Of a stretch of DNA of 5,667 nucleotides, positions 1-5,667 are shown piece by piece. Position 1 is the first letter of the stretch. Each line of letters opens with the position of its first letter. Made by a program: the position numbers and the translations under genes. The stretch is from NCBI GenBank assembly GCA_947644185.1, contig CANRZC010000169.1:1-5667 (forward strand), written 5' to 3'. The notes under the pieces are model-generated. The model saw only the letters and a program-made list of their open reading frames with translations, had not been told where the DNA came from and did not search any database. The DNA is from an uncultured Acetatifactor sp. (GTDB lineage Bacteria > Bacillota > Clostridia > Lachnospirales > Lachnospiraceae).

Positions 1-988
1 CCCCCATGAAAAAGGGTTCAAAATAGGCAATGGAATTGATCTGATTGTTGATGCGGTTTACTGCCGGCAAAAGCACAAAGGCTGCGGCTGCAAGAGTAGA
101 AAGCACCTCCAGCATATTTTCTGTGGAGGTTCCTGACATAGTAAGTGCGATCATATAGCCCATCATCACAGCAATACACACTGTCTCGATGAGCAGCTTT
201 GGTATATTGTTATACAAGCTATAATGCTGCACCGCATTCACATAGCCCTTGCCACATTTTCGGTATTCCTCCACAAAATACTGCTCCTTGCAGATAATCT
301 TTACCTCCTTGATGCCCTGCACGGTCTGAGAAATCCATTTGAAAAGGCTGCTGTAATAATTCTGGTTGTCCTCCCCGGCCTTGTGCATAATGGGCTTTAA
401 GACCTTTTTGATGCCTGCCATCAAAAGCACCAGTGCAAACGCCAGCAGCATTGTCATAATGCCATTGGTCATCAGACAGAATCCCACCACGAACAGTGAC
501 ACCACCCCATCTGACAAAAGCTGCAAAAGCGCCAGAATCATGGCATACATATTATTCACATCAGAGGTAATGGTTCTCTGCACTACGGCCGTGTCTGCAT
601 TCAGGTAGAACTCATAGCTTCTCTGCAGATAATTGCGCAGCATACGCTCTGAGGTCCGAAACTGATTGCTGTATACAAAGGCAAAGGTGAGCTTTTGCTG
701 TAGAAAGAGGAAACCATTCTTCACCCCGAAAACTACCACTAAAAGCACCATCACCAAAATTGAAAAGCTCTTAAAGTCCTTGCAGTCCAAAAAGAGATAA
801 AAGCTCCTGACAATGCCCTCTTTCTCCACAGCCTGAGGGTCAATGATCACACTGACCGCCTGGACCAGCAGTCCTACCCCCGCTGTCTGCAGAAAGGCTC
901 CAATCACCATCAAAACCATGAGCCCTGCCATGGTTGATTTCTGTTTTTTATCCAATAGGACATTTAGCTTCTTTATAATCTGCGCCAT
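1..988 (-). CDS. ABC exporter, transmembrane domain (PglK/MsbA-like), C-terminal part beyond window
   Basis: Partial gene: 329 codons are open from the ATG at 988 to the left edge, and the ATPase half lies outside the window. The visible part has the six-helix type IV (ABCB-like) exporter layout: hydrophobic segments near residues 20-48, 74-96, 147-173, 176-197, 264-286 and 292-312, with long cytoplasmic helical extensions between them. The stretch ISQTVQGIKEVKI (219-231) is in the position of a coupling helix. The region around NADTAVVQRTITSDVNNMY (130-148) resembles PglK-type lipid-linked oligosaccharide flippases; such proteins are usually about 550-600 residues, with an ATP-binding domain after the membrane domain. 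The start is supported by AGAGGA at 995-1000, six bases upstream. The likely role is ATP-driven flipping of a lipid-linked saccharide or export of a lipid or peptide. The substrate is inferred from family resemblance and the surface-glycan setting. Membrane-half assignment is confident; flippase function is moderate. Confidence 0.88.
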   Translation of the reverse strand, partial: MAQIIKKLNVLLDKKQKSTMAGLMVLMVIGAFLQTAGVGLLVQAVSVIIDPQAVEKEGIVRSFYLFLDCKDFKSFSILVMVLLVVVFGVKNGFLFLQQKLTFAFVYSNQFRTSERMLRNYLQRSYEFYLNADTAVVQRTITSDVNNMYAMILALLQLLSDGVVSLFVVGFCLMTNGIMTMLLAFALVLLMAGIKKVLKPIMHKAGEDNQNYYSSLFKWISQTVQGIKEVKIICKEQYFVEEYRKCGKGYVNAVQHYSLYNNIPKLLIETVCIAVMMGYMIALTMSGTSTENMLEVLSTLAAAAFVLLPAVNRINNQINSIAYFEPFFMG

Positions 989-1020
989 CTGCCGTCCTCT
1001 CTTGTCCAAAACTCCCCCTT

Positions 1021-1029
1021 ATTGTACCA
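1021..1029 (-). promoter_or_regulatory. Candidate extended -10 promoter for the ABC exporter gene
   Basis: On the minus strand TACAAT (1026-1021) matches the sigma-A -10 box TATAAT at five of six positions and is preceded by TGG, giving a TGn extended -10. No good -35 hexamer is present 16-18 bases upstream, which is tolerated for extended -10 promoters. Transcription would begin near 1014, leaving a short leader of about 25 bases that contains the AGAGGA ribosome binding site. This would let the exporter be transcribed independently of the gene upstream of it. Confidence 0.5.
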
Positions 1030-1067
1030 CAATCTCCAAGTTAAGGAAGCTTAATCATAAACTCTTC

Positions 1068-1097
1068 AAAAAAATTTAAGAAAATACAATTTTCTTA
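1068..1097 (-). terminator. Probable rho-independent terminator after the GT-C-like gene
   Basis: Read on the minus strand, a perfect nine-base-pair stem (TAAGAAAAT / ATTTTCTTA) with a three-base TGT loop starts three bases after the stop codon at 1103-1101. It is followed by AA and a run of seven T residues. The position and T-tract fit an intrinsic terminator. The stem has only one G-C pair, so it would be weak and some read-through into the ABC gene is possible. On the plus strand the hairpin has no T-tract after it. Confidence 0.55.
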
Positions 1098-1100
1098 CAC

Positions 1101-2300
1101 TTATCCAAACATAAAGTAGGTCTCCCCTGCCATTAGTCTGGCAAAGAAATAAATACCGCAAAAGACCTGATACCCAAACACACATCCGGCAATTCCAAAG
1201 GCTATCCGGTAAAAAAGCCCCTGGCCTCTTTTCTTCCAGAGAAGCAGCCATTTCTGAAAGCTTACCACAAATACTAGAAAAATGGCAAAGCAGTAGCCCC
1301 ACAGGAAGTTGCCATCTCTGGATCGGCTCCCGGTCTCCACCAGGCATAGAGCCTCCAGAAAGCCCACTCCTGTCATCCCCCACACGAAAAGGTAATTTTT
1401 GTCCCGCAAAAGCTCCCCCAGGGAGAACAGCAATACCACCAGCGGAAAGGCAATGGAGCAGAGTACCGCCAGCTTCGTCCTGTTGGCATGGAGGGAAAAG
1501 GTATACCAGGGCGAAAAGGTAATCCCATGGCCGGTGTCCTGTCCAAATAGCACCATGTTCTGCCACAGCACAATCCCACAGGCAGGCAAAACCGTACTGC
1601 CCAGAAGGAACACTTGCCGAAAAGGCGTCTTTCCACACAGATCCACCAGCAGCTTTACTGCCAGCACTGGGGCAAATACCGTGAGAAAACTGGGCTTGAC
1701 TCCAGTGCACACAAGCAGTAACAGGGCCAGTGTCATCCACTGTCTCACAGTCATCTGCTTTTTGTATGTCTCTTGTATCCTGCTGTAGCAGATTACCACA
1801 GCAATGGCCAACAGCTTCATGCATTGGTAGGTGGAATTATGCCAGAGATTGCCGGACTGGTAGCTCACATAGCGGTACTGCCCCGCATATGTCCAGAAAA
1901 AGGGCATCACAAAATTCAGCGAAATAGCGCCAGCTAAGGTTAAGACATCTGTGCCCTCTCTTGACAGCAAAAGCCTTAGGAGCCTTTCTGTCAGCAGGAT
2001 ACACAGCACTGTCACTGCCGCCAGAAACCCGGCTATCAGTGCCATGTGCCCACCAGCCAATGTATAGAGGAATTGATACACATAGGCGGTAAAGCTATAA
2101 TACCACCCATCCTCCACAATCATGCTGATATGATAGGGCAGATCTGACTGATAATATCGATTATTATCGTCCAGAGGTTGGATAGCCTGCATATAGAACA
2201 AATACAGGCACATGGCCCCATAGATTGCAACTACCACCCATAATGAACAAACTATCCATTTTTTCCATTTCTCATTCTTCGCTTTCATCTGCGCTCTCAT
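1101..2300 (-). CDS. Polytopic membrane protein, GT-C-like (putative glycosyltransferase)
   Basis: A 399-residue protein with about ten or eleven hydrophobic segments (near residues 15-36, 84-106, 119-136, 189-222, 229-248, 277-296, 302-320, 332-347 and 364-388) and no signal peptide besides the first membrane segment. After the first segment comes an acidic loop with DDN (44-46) and SDLPYH (52-57). Acidic residues in the first outer loop are the usual catalytic position in GT-C glycosyltransferases, which use lipid-phosphate sugars. Other conspicuous polar sites are GNLWHNSTY (150-158), GVKPSF (200-205) and ETGSRSRDGNF (322-332). I do not recognise a named family. The glycosyltransferase role is inferred from topology and the acidic loop; a transporter or polymerase is an alternative. 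The ORF extends to an ATG at 2342, but that ATG overlaps the -10 box of a strong promoter. The ATG at 2300 has AAAGGAG just upstream and lies inside the expected transcript, so it is preferred. Confidence 0.8.
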   Translation of the reverse strand: MRAQMKAKNEKWKKWIVCSLWVVVAIYGAMCLYLFYMQAIQPLDDNNRYYQSDLPYHISMIVEDGWYYSFTAYVYQFLYTLAGGHMALIAGFLAAVTVLCILLTERLLRLLLSREGTDVLTLAGAISLNFVMPFFWTYAGQYRYVSYQSGNLWHNSTYQCMKLLAIAVVICYSRIQETYKKQMTVRQWMTLALLLLVCTGVKPSFLTVFAPVLAVKLLVDLCGKTPFRQVFLLGSTVLPACGIVLWQNMVLFGQDTGHGITFSPWYTFSLHANRTKLAVLCSIAFPLVVLLFSLGELLRDKNYLFVWGMTGVGFLEALCLVETGSRSRDGNFLWGYCFAIFLVFVVSFQKWLLLWKKRGQGLFYRIAFGIAGCVFGYQVFCGIYFFARLMAGETYFMFG

Positions 2301-2304
2301 TTCG

Positions 2305-2311
2305 CTCCTTT
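2305..2311 (-). promoter_or_regulatory. Ribosome binding site deciding the start at 2300
   Basis: AAAGGAG on the minus strand ends four bases before the ATG at 2300-2298. The spacing is slightly short, but the match to the anti-Shine-Dalgarno sequence is strong. The upstream ATG at 2342 has a purine run (GGGAAGGG, about nine bases away), but that run lies in the spacer of the predicted promoter and would not be transcribed from it. Confidence 0.6.
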
Positions 2312-2340
2312 GCGTGCGTATATCCCCTATCCTATGTGAC

Positions 2341-2370
2341 ATTCTAGCGAACCCTTCCCGCCTTTGTCAA
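2341..2370 (-). promoter_or_regulatory. Strong sigma-A-type promoter for the GT-C-like gene
   Basis: On the minus strand a perfect -35 box TTGACA (2370-2365) is followed by an 18-base spacer and TAGAAT (2346-2341), which matches the -10 consensus at five of six positions. Transcription is expected to start near 2335, giving a leader of about 35 bases to the ATG at 2300. The -10 box overlaps the ATG at 2342, so that codon would lie upstream of the transcript. Confidence 0.72.
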
Positions 2371-2397
2371 GCAAATCCACCAAATTAGGCAATTCTT

Positions 2398-2417
2398 CCC
2401 TTGTCTTTCTGACAGGG
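2398..2417. repeat. Imperfect inverted repeat over the rightward -35 region
   Basis: The left arm CCCTTGTC and right arm GACAGGG pair as CCCT-GTC with GAC-AGGG, with one bulged T and a five-base loop. The repeat lies in the divergent intergenic region and covers the -35 box of the proposed rightward promoter. It has no T-tract, so it is not a terminator. It could be an operator, but a chance match is quite possible. Confidence 0.25.
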
Positions 2418-2429
2418 TTGAGATAGAAT
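2401..2429 (+). promoter_or_regulatory. Candidate promoter for the rightward operon
   Basis: TTGTCT (2401-2406, four of six matches to TTGACA) is followed by a 17-base spacer and TAGAAT (2424-2429, five of six matches to TATAAT). Transcription would start near 2436, about 36 bases before the ATG at 2472. A second possibility is the extended -10 TGCTATTAT at 2443-2451, which lacks a -35 box and would leave a leader of only about 14 bases. The first is preferred because both hexamers are present. Confidence 0.45.
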
Positions 2430-2471
2430 AAGATAGTAACTTTGCTATTATCATTGTAAGAGGATGATCTC

Positions 2472-4313
2472 ATGTGCGAAAATGCAACTCACTGGACCAA
2501 AACAGCCTGCCTGAAAATATTTGTCAAAAGCGTTCTAACTGCCTATGCTTTGTGCGCTGTGTTCCATGCTCCCCTAGTTCTCTCCCACTATGAGGCGTAC
2601 ATCGACTTTGCCATCGCCTCTATCTATGAACTGTTGGGGGCTTATGACCTGAAATTTGTATTTTACCTTGTTCTATCCGCTTTTTGCTACTGCCTGACAG
2701 ACAAGCCTTCTGGAAATAAGGTTTCTGCAGGCCGATCCTCTCTGGTACTGGCTGGATTTTTTTCTCTATGCCTTCTTTTGGGCCAAAGCTATCACCAAGC
2801 TGGAGACGCCTCTTTTCTTTTGGGGAGTAAAACCAATATCCTGAAATCCCTCCTTGTGTTTCTCGGCTTCACCAGTCTGCTGCAGGCCTTGCTAAAGCTT
2901 GCCTTTAAGGCCCTGGATTCCCACAGCTTTCAGAGTGATAAAGAACACTTTTTCACAAAACATGCCTTTGGAAAATCCTTTTGCATCTTGCTTTTATGTT
3001 ATCTCCCCTTTCTGCTGCTGGCCTTCCCTGGCAATCTGTGCTGGGATGCCATCGGTCAGATAGAGCAGGTCCTAACGGGGAACACCTACAGCACCCATCA
3101 TCCCCTGTTCCACACGCTGATCATGGGCGGCTTCGTAAAAATCGGACAAGAACTCCTCCATTCTCCAGAGCTTGGCCTATTCGCCTATATGCTATTTCAG
3201 GATGCACTCCTGGCCGGGGCCCTGGCGGCCACCATTGGAGTTCTTGCCAAGCGCAGAGCAAGCTTCTCCCTGTTACTGGGTATGTTGCTGCTCTACTGCA
3301 TTACGCCAGTCTATTCCAACATGGCTTCCACTGCGCTGAAGGACATACCGTACTCTTCCTTTGTAGTCTTCTATGTGATATTGCTGGCCTTGTTTCTGGA
3401 AAAACCAGAGCGCCTGAGAAGTAGGAAATTTTTGATTTCCTTCTTTTTGGTCCAGCTGGGCGTCATATTATTCCGCAACAATGGCATGTATGTGATCCTT
3501 TTAGCTGGAATTGCAAGCTTCCTGTTCCTATTTCGAAAATGCAATCTGCGCGAAAGGCTCCTGTGCCTGTTTGCCACTTTTGGAGGCAGCATTCTCATGG
3601 CAAGATTGGTTCTGGCGCTCCTGGCCTTTGCCTGCCATGCCACCTCTGGCAGCATAGGGGAAATGATGTCCCTGCCCTTCCAGCAAACTGCCCGGTATCT
3701 GCAGCTCTACCAGAATGAGATTGAGCCAAAGGAGCGCGCAGCCATTGAGGCGGTTTTGGGCAATGTCAGCTCCGTGGCTGCCAGCTATGATCCCGCCACA
3801 GCAGACCCGGTCAAAGCACAGTTCAACAAAGCAGCCACCCCAAAACAGCTATTGGTCTATATGGGTGCCTGGTTTCAGGGCTTTCTAAAGCACCCTGGCT
3901 CCTATTTGGACGCCTTTTTTGTCCATATATATGGCTGGTTCTCTCCTGCTGTCAGCAATTCTATCCGCTATGAAGCCGACTACGATAGCATCATCAAGCA
4001 GGGAGGTCTGTTTCCCAACGCGGAAAAAATATTGATCTTCTATTACCGGTTTGCAAGCCGTACCCTTTTGGGGTTCCTGGAAAACACTGGGGCCAGTGTG
4101 TGGGCTCTTTTCTTCCTGACCTTTTATCAGAAAAAGCATGGGCAGAAGGCCGCCATCTGCGCTGGGGTCCCTCTGTGGGTCAGCCTTTTGATCTGTATGG
4201 CGTCGCCCTGCTTCTTCGGCCACGCCAGATACGCCTTTCCTATCCTGTTTACAATAGCCTTCCTCTACGGCTTTACATTGACACTTGCGCCTGCTGCCAC
4301 GGCGCAGAAATGA
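2472..4313 (+). CDS. DUF6020-like multi-spanning membrane protein, putative GT-C-type glycosyltransferase
   Basis: A 613-residue protein with a dozen or more hydrophobic segments across its length. The most telling part follows the segment at 168-186: FPGNLCWDAIGQ (185-196), then THHPLFHTL (208-216), i.e. an acidic residue (D192) in an outer loop followed by a His-Pro pair. This FPG...WD...Q...HHP..HT pattern is what I associate with DUF6020 membrane proteins of Clostridia, which look GT-C-like. Further polar motifs are TALKDIPYS (287-295), RNNGMY (335-340), SLPFQQTARY (400-409) and HARYAFP (584-590). An outer region of about 90 residues (389-476) is mostly soluble. The start is backed by AGAGGA (2459-2464), seven bases upstream. 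The gene begins a rightward operon with the AT3 gene. Polytopic membrane identity is certain, the DUF6020 assignment is from memory of motifs, and enzymatic activity is inferred. Confidence 0.82.
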   Translation: MCENATHWTKTACLKIFVKSVLTAYALCAVFHAPLVLSHYEAYIDFAIASIYELLGAYDLKFVFYLVLSAFCYCLTDKPSGNKVSAGRSSLVLAGFFSLCLLLGQSYHQAGDASFLLGSKTNILKSLLVFLGFTSLLQALLKLAFKALDSHSFQSDKEHFFTKHAFGKSFCILLLCYLPFLLLAFPGNLCWDAIGQIEQVLTGNTYSTHHPLFHTLIMGGFVKIGQELLHSPELGLFAYMLFQDALLAGALAATIGVLAKRRASFSLLLGMLLLYCITPVYSNMASTALKDIPYSSFVVFYVILLALFLEKPERLRSRKFLISFFLVQLGVILFRNNGMYVILLAGIASFLFLFRKCNLRERLLCLFATFGGSILMARLVLALLAFACHATSGSIGEMMSLPFQQTARYLQLYQNEIEPKERAAIEAVLGNVSSVAASYDPATADPVKAQFNKAATPKQLLVYMGAWFQGFLKHPGSYLDAFFVHIYGWFSPAVSNSIRYEADYDSIIKQGGLFPNAEKILIFYYRFASRTLLGFLENTGASVWALFFLTFYQKKHGQKAAICAGVPLWVSLLICMASPCFFGHARYAFPILFTIAFLYGFTLTLAPAATAQK

Positions 4314-4317
4314 GGGA
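4311..4317 (+). promoter_or_regulatory. Ribosome binding site overlapping the upstream stop codon
   Basis: TGAGGGA contains both the TGA stop of the DUF6020-like gene (4311-4313) and the GAGGG that serves the next ATG at 4321. This arrangement suggests translational coupling of the two genes. It favours the start at 4321 over the in-frame ATG at 4285, which lies inside the upstream gene and would add a basic 12-residue extension. Confidence 0.6.
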
Positions 4318-4320
4318 ATT

Positions 4321-5376
4321 ATGCCAAAGGAATTTACAAAGAAGCATTCCAATCTTGCAAAGGGCTTAGCCATTCTTCTGCTGCTGGCCTATCATCTATT
4401 TGAAAATGAAGAGATGATTGTCTCTCTGGAAGTAAATCACACCCCTTTTCCCCTGGAGGATTTTCTGCGCTTTACCAGCTTTGGAAATGTCTGTGTGTCC
4501 GTATTTGTATTCCTGACGGCCTTTGGCATCGCCACCGGGCTGTTCTCCCAGCGGGAAAGCCTGGGGCCGGAGCTCTTTTGGAAGACTGCCTACAGCCAGG
4601 CGGCAAAGCGTTTCTTTCGCCTGATGGTGAATTTCGCCCTGCTCTATCTCAGCGTGAATTTGCTGTGGGGGTATAAGCTGGATTACCAATCCCTCTATGG
4701 GCCAGGGATCCAGGGCATATTGCTTCTGCTGACAGACGGCCTGGGGCTGTCCATGTTTTTTGGCACCCCTACCCTGAACGCCACCTGGTGGTATATGGAA
4801 ATCGCTTATCTATTGATTTTCCTCATTCCTCTCCTGGTATGGCTCACAGAGAAAATTGGCTATGGGATTCTGCTGCCCGGATTTTTCCTGCCCTATGCCG
4901 TCACATTCCAGCCTGACCTAAAGCGCTATCTGTTTGTGGCTGTCTTTGGTGTCTGCGCTGCCTATGGCAAATGGCCAGACAAGCTCCTGCGCTTAAAGGT
5001 TCCTTCTGTGCTGCAGTGGCTGGTGGGAGCCCTGGGCTTTGTTCTCTGTGTTCTCATCCGGCAAAATTATATGGTGCATGAATACTATATCCACGTAGTA
5101 GATGCTCCCATGGCACTGTTTTTGATTTTTGTGGCAGCAGCTCTGTTGGGCTCTGTGCCTGTGCTCCGAAATGCACTTGCTTTTGTAGGAAAGCATTCCA
5201 TGAATATCTATCTGGTGCACACCTTCTTCTACATGATACTTTGGCGGCAGTATATCTACCATTTTAAATATGCCGGAGTTACCTTCCTGCTGCTGTTGGC
5301 AGTGTGTCTGCTGTATTCTATTGTGTTGGAGGCTGTGAAAAAGATAACCCGAATCCAGAAGCTGCTCTCCCGGTGA
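4321..5376 (+). CDS. Acyltransferase-3 (AT3/OafA-like) integral membrane acyltransferase
   Basis: A 351-residue membrane protein with about ten hydrophobic segments, the usual size of a stand-alone AT3 protein without a fused SGNH domain. AT3 proteins move acyl groups (often acetyl) across the membrane to modify surface sugars. K14-X10-H25 in the first segment (within NLAKGLAILLLLAYH) fits the R/K-X10-H motif of the family, with His the likely catalytic residue. RFFR at 97-100 fits the RXXR motif. GNVCVSVFVFLTAFG (55-69) corresponds to the family's second-helix region, NATWWYMEIAY (153-163) to the WY...E/Y region, and GKHSMNIYLVHTFFY (290-304) to the typical C-terminal signature. The gene starts seven bases after the DUF6020-like gene ends. 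The acceptor is unknown; the context points to a surface polysaccharide, teichoic-type polymer or lipid-linked precursor. A role as a succinyl- or other acyltransferase cannot be excluded. Confidence 0.9.
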   Translation: MPKEFTKKHSNLAKGLAILLLLAYHLFENEEMIVSLEVNHTPFPLEDFLRFTSFGNVCVSVFVFLTAFGIATGLFSQRESLGPELFWKTAYSQAAKRFFRLMVNFALLYLSVNLLWGYKLDYQSLYGPGIQGILLLLTDGLGLSMFFGTPTLNATWWYMEIAYLLIFLIPLLVWLTEKIGYGILLPGFFLPYAVTFQPDLKRYLFVAVFGVCAAYGKWPDKLLRLKVPSVLQWLVGALGFVLCVLIRQNYMVHEYYIHVVDAPMALFLIFVAAALLGSVPVLRNALAFVGKHSMNIYLVHTFFYMILWRQYIYHFKYAGVTFLLLLAVCLLYSIVLEAVKKITRIQKLLSR

Positions 5377-5406
5377 GATGGAAAGAATGGGAAGAAAGGA
5401 ATCCCT

Positions 5407-5667
5407 ATGAAAAAAAGAAATCTGAAGTCATGGCCGCTTAAGCTCCTGCTGTTGCTTCCTGTAGTAGCTCTTGTTCTGCTGGCATTTACCCCCCCATCTG
5501 CCAAAAGGGAGGATTACAAAAATATAGATTCTATGGCCTACGACTGCGCCTTTCTTTCCATGTATCCCATAGAGACCTATCCTGAGGAGGCTTTTCCGCA
5601 ATACTTTGGCTGGACCGTTTTTAAGTCCTCCTATTGTATCCCCAGCGTCTCTGTCATAGAGCAATAC
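5407..5667 (+). CDS. Unrecognised membrane-anchored extracytoplasmic protein, N-terminal part
   Basis: Eighty-seven codons are open from the ATG at 5407 to the right edge; the C-terminus lies outside the window. The start is supported by AAAGGA (5395-5400), six bases upstream. The N-terminus has a basic stretch (MKKRNLK) and a hydrophobic segment at about 11-27, followed by TPPSAKRED. There is no Cys lipobox, so it is probably a single-pass anchor or an uncleaved signal, with the rest outside the cell. The visible soluble part is acidic and aromatic (YDCAFLSMYPIETYPEEAF near residues 45-63, then FGWTVFKSSY at 67-76). I recognise no named family and see no GDS-type catalytic serine motif in the visible part. 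It lies 30 bases after the AT3 gene with no terminator between, so it is probably in the same operon. An accessory role with the AT3 protein is inference from position only. Confidence 0.75.
   Translation, partial: MKKRNLKSWPLKLLLLLPVVALVLLAFTPPSAKREDYKNIDSMAYDCAFLSMYPIETYPEEAFPQYFGWTVFKSSYCIPSVSVIEQY

Noticed and set aside
366..1079. Plus-strand open frames of about 80 codons across the left region
   Set aside because: Shadows of the minus-strand ABC exporter membrane domain, which reads open for all 329 codons with consistent family features.
1066..1824. 252-codon open frame on the minus strand inside the GT-C-like gene
   Set aside because: It overlaps the 1101-2300 gene in another frame on the same strand, is Cys/Gly/Trp-rich without coherent membrane or domain pattern, and the overlapped gene has clear promoter, ribosome binding site and terminator.
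2371..2400. AATT-AGGC-AATT repeat between the divergent promoters
   Set aside because: Each arm is only the self-palindrome AATT, so the apparent symmetry is trivial and expected by chance in AT-rich DNA.
4285..4320. Upstream in-frame ATG that would add MRLLPRRRNEGI to the AT3 protein
   Set aside because: Lies inside the upstream gene without a good ribosome binding site; the ATG at 4321 is directly preceded by GAGGG and gives the normal family N-terminus.
3885..4373. 162-codon minus-strand open frame opposite the DUF6020-like/AT3 junction
   Set aside because: Antisense to two well-supported genes, low-complexity basic composition, no matching ribosome binding site or promoter noticed.
5378..5410. 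Ten-codon mini-ORF ending in TGA overlapping the ATG at 5407
   Set aside because: No convincing ribosome binding site and very short; its purine-rich codons are better explained as the ribosome binding region for the downstream gene.

Overview
The window most likely comes from a low- to mid-GC Firmicute, probably a Lachnospiraceae-type Clostridia. The evidence is the purine-rich AGGAG-class ribosome binding sites, sigma-A-like promoters, and the style of the membrane proteins; this is inferred by eye and not from a database match. Almost the whole window codes for integral membrane proteins of the kind found in cell-surface glycan or polysaccharide loci. No RNA gene, insertion sequence, CRISPR array, attachment site or replication origin was seen.

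Layout: two genes lie on the minus strand in the left part. The first (1-988, running off the left edge) is the membrane half of a PglK/MsbA-type ABC exporter. Upstream of it is a polytopic membrane protein (1101-2300) with features reminiscent of GT-C glycosyltransferases. An AT-rich hairpin with a T-tract and a separate extended -10 promoter lie between them, so they may be separate transcription units. A 171-base divergent intergenic region (2301-2471) carries outward-facing promoters. To the right, three plus-strand genes form a tight apparent operon: a 613-residue DUF6020-like multi-spanning protein (2472-4313), a stand-alone acyltransferase-3 (AT3) protein (4321-5376), and the start of an unrecognised membrane-anchored extracytoplasmic protein (5407 to the right edge).

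How the genes may fit together (inference): the ABC protein would flip a lipid-linked saccharide, the two large GT-C-like proteins would act on lipid-linked sugars at the outer face of the membrane, and the AT3 protein would carry acyl groups across the membrane to modify a surface polymer, perhaps with the downstream anchored protein. No substrate can be read from the sequence. The most concrete new observations are a start-site revision for the 1101-2300 gene, whose strong promoter overlaps the longest-ORF ATG, and the compact DUF6020-like/AT3/unknown-anchored-protein operon.
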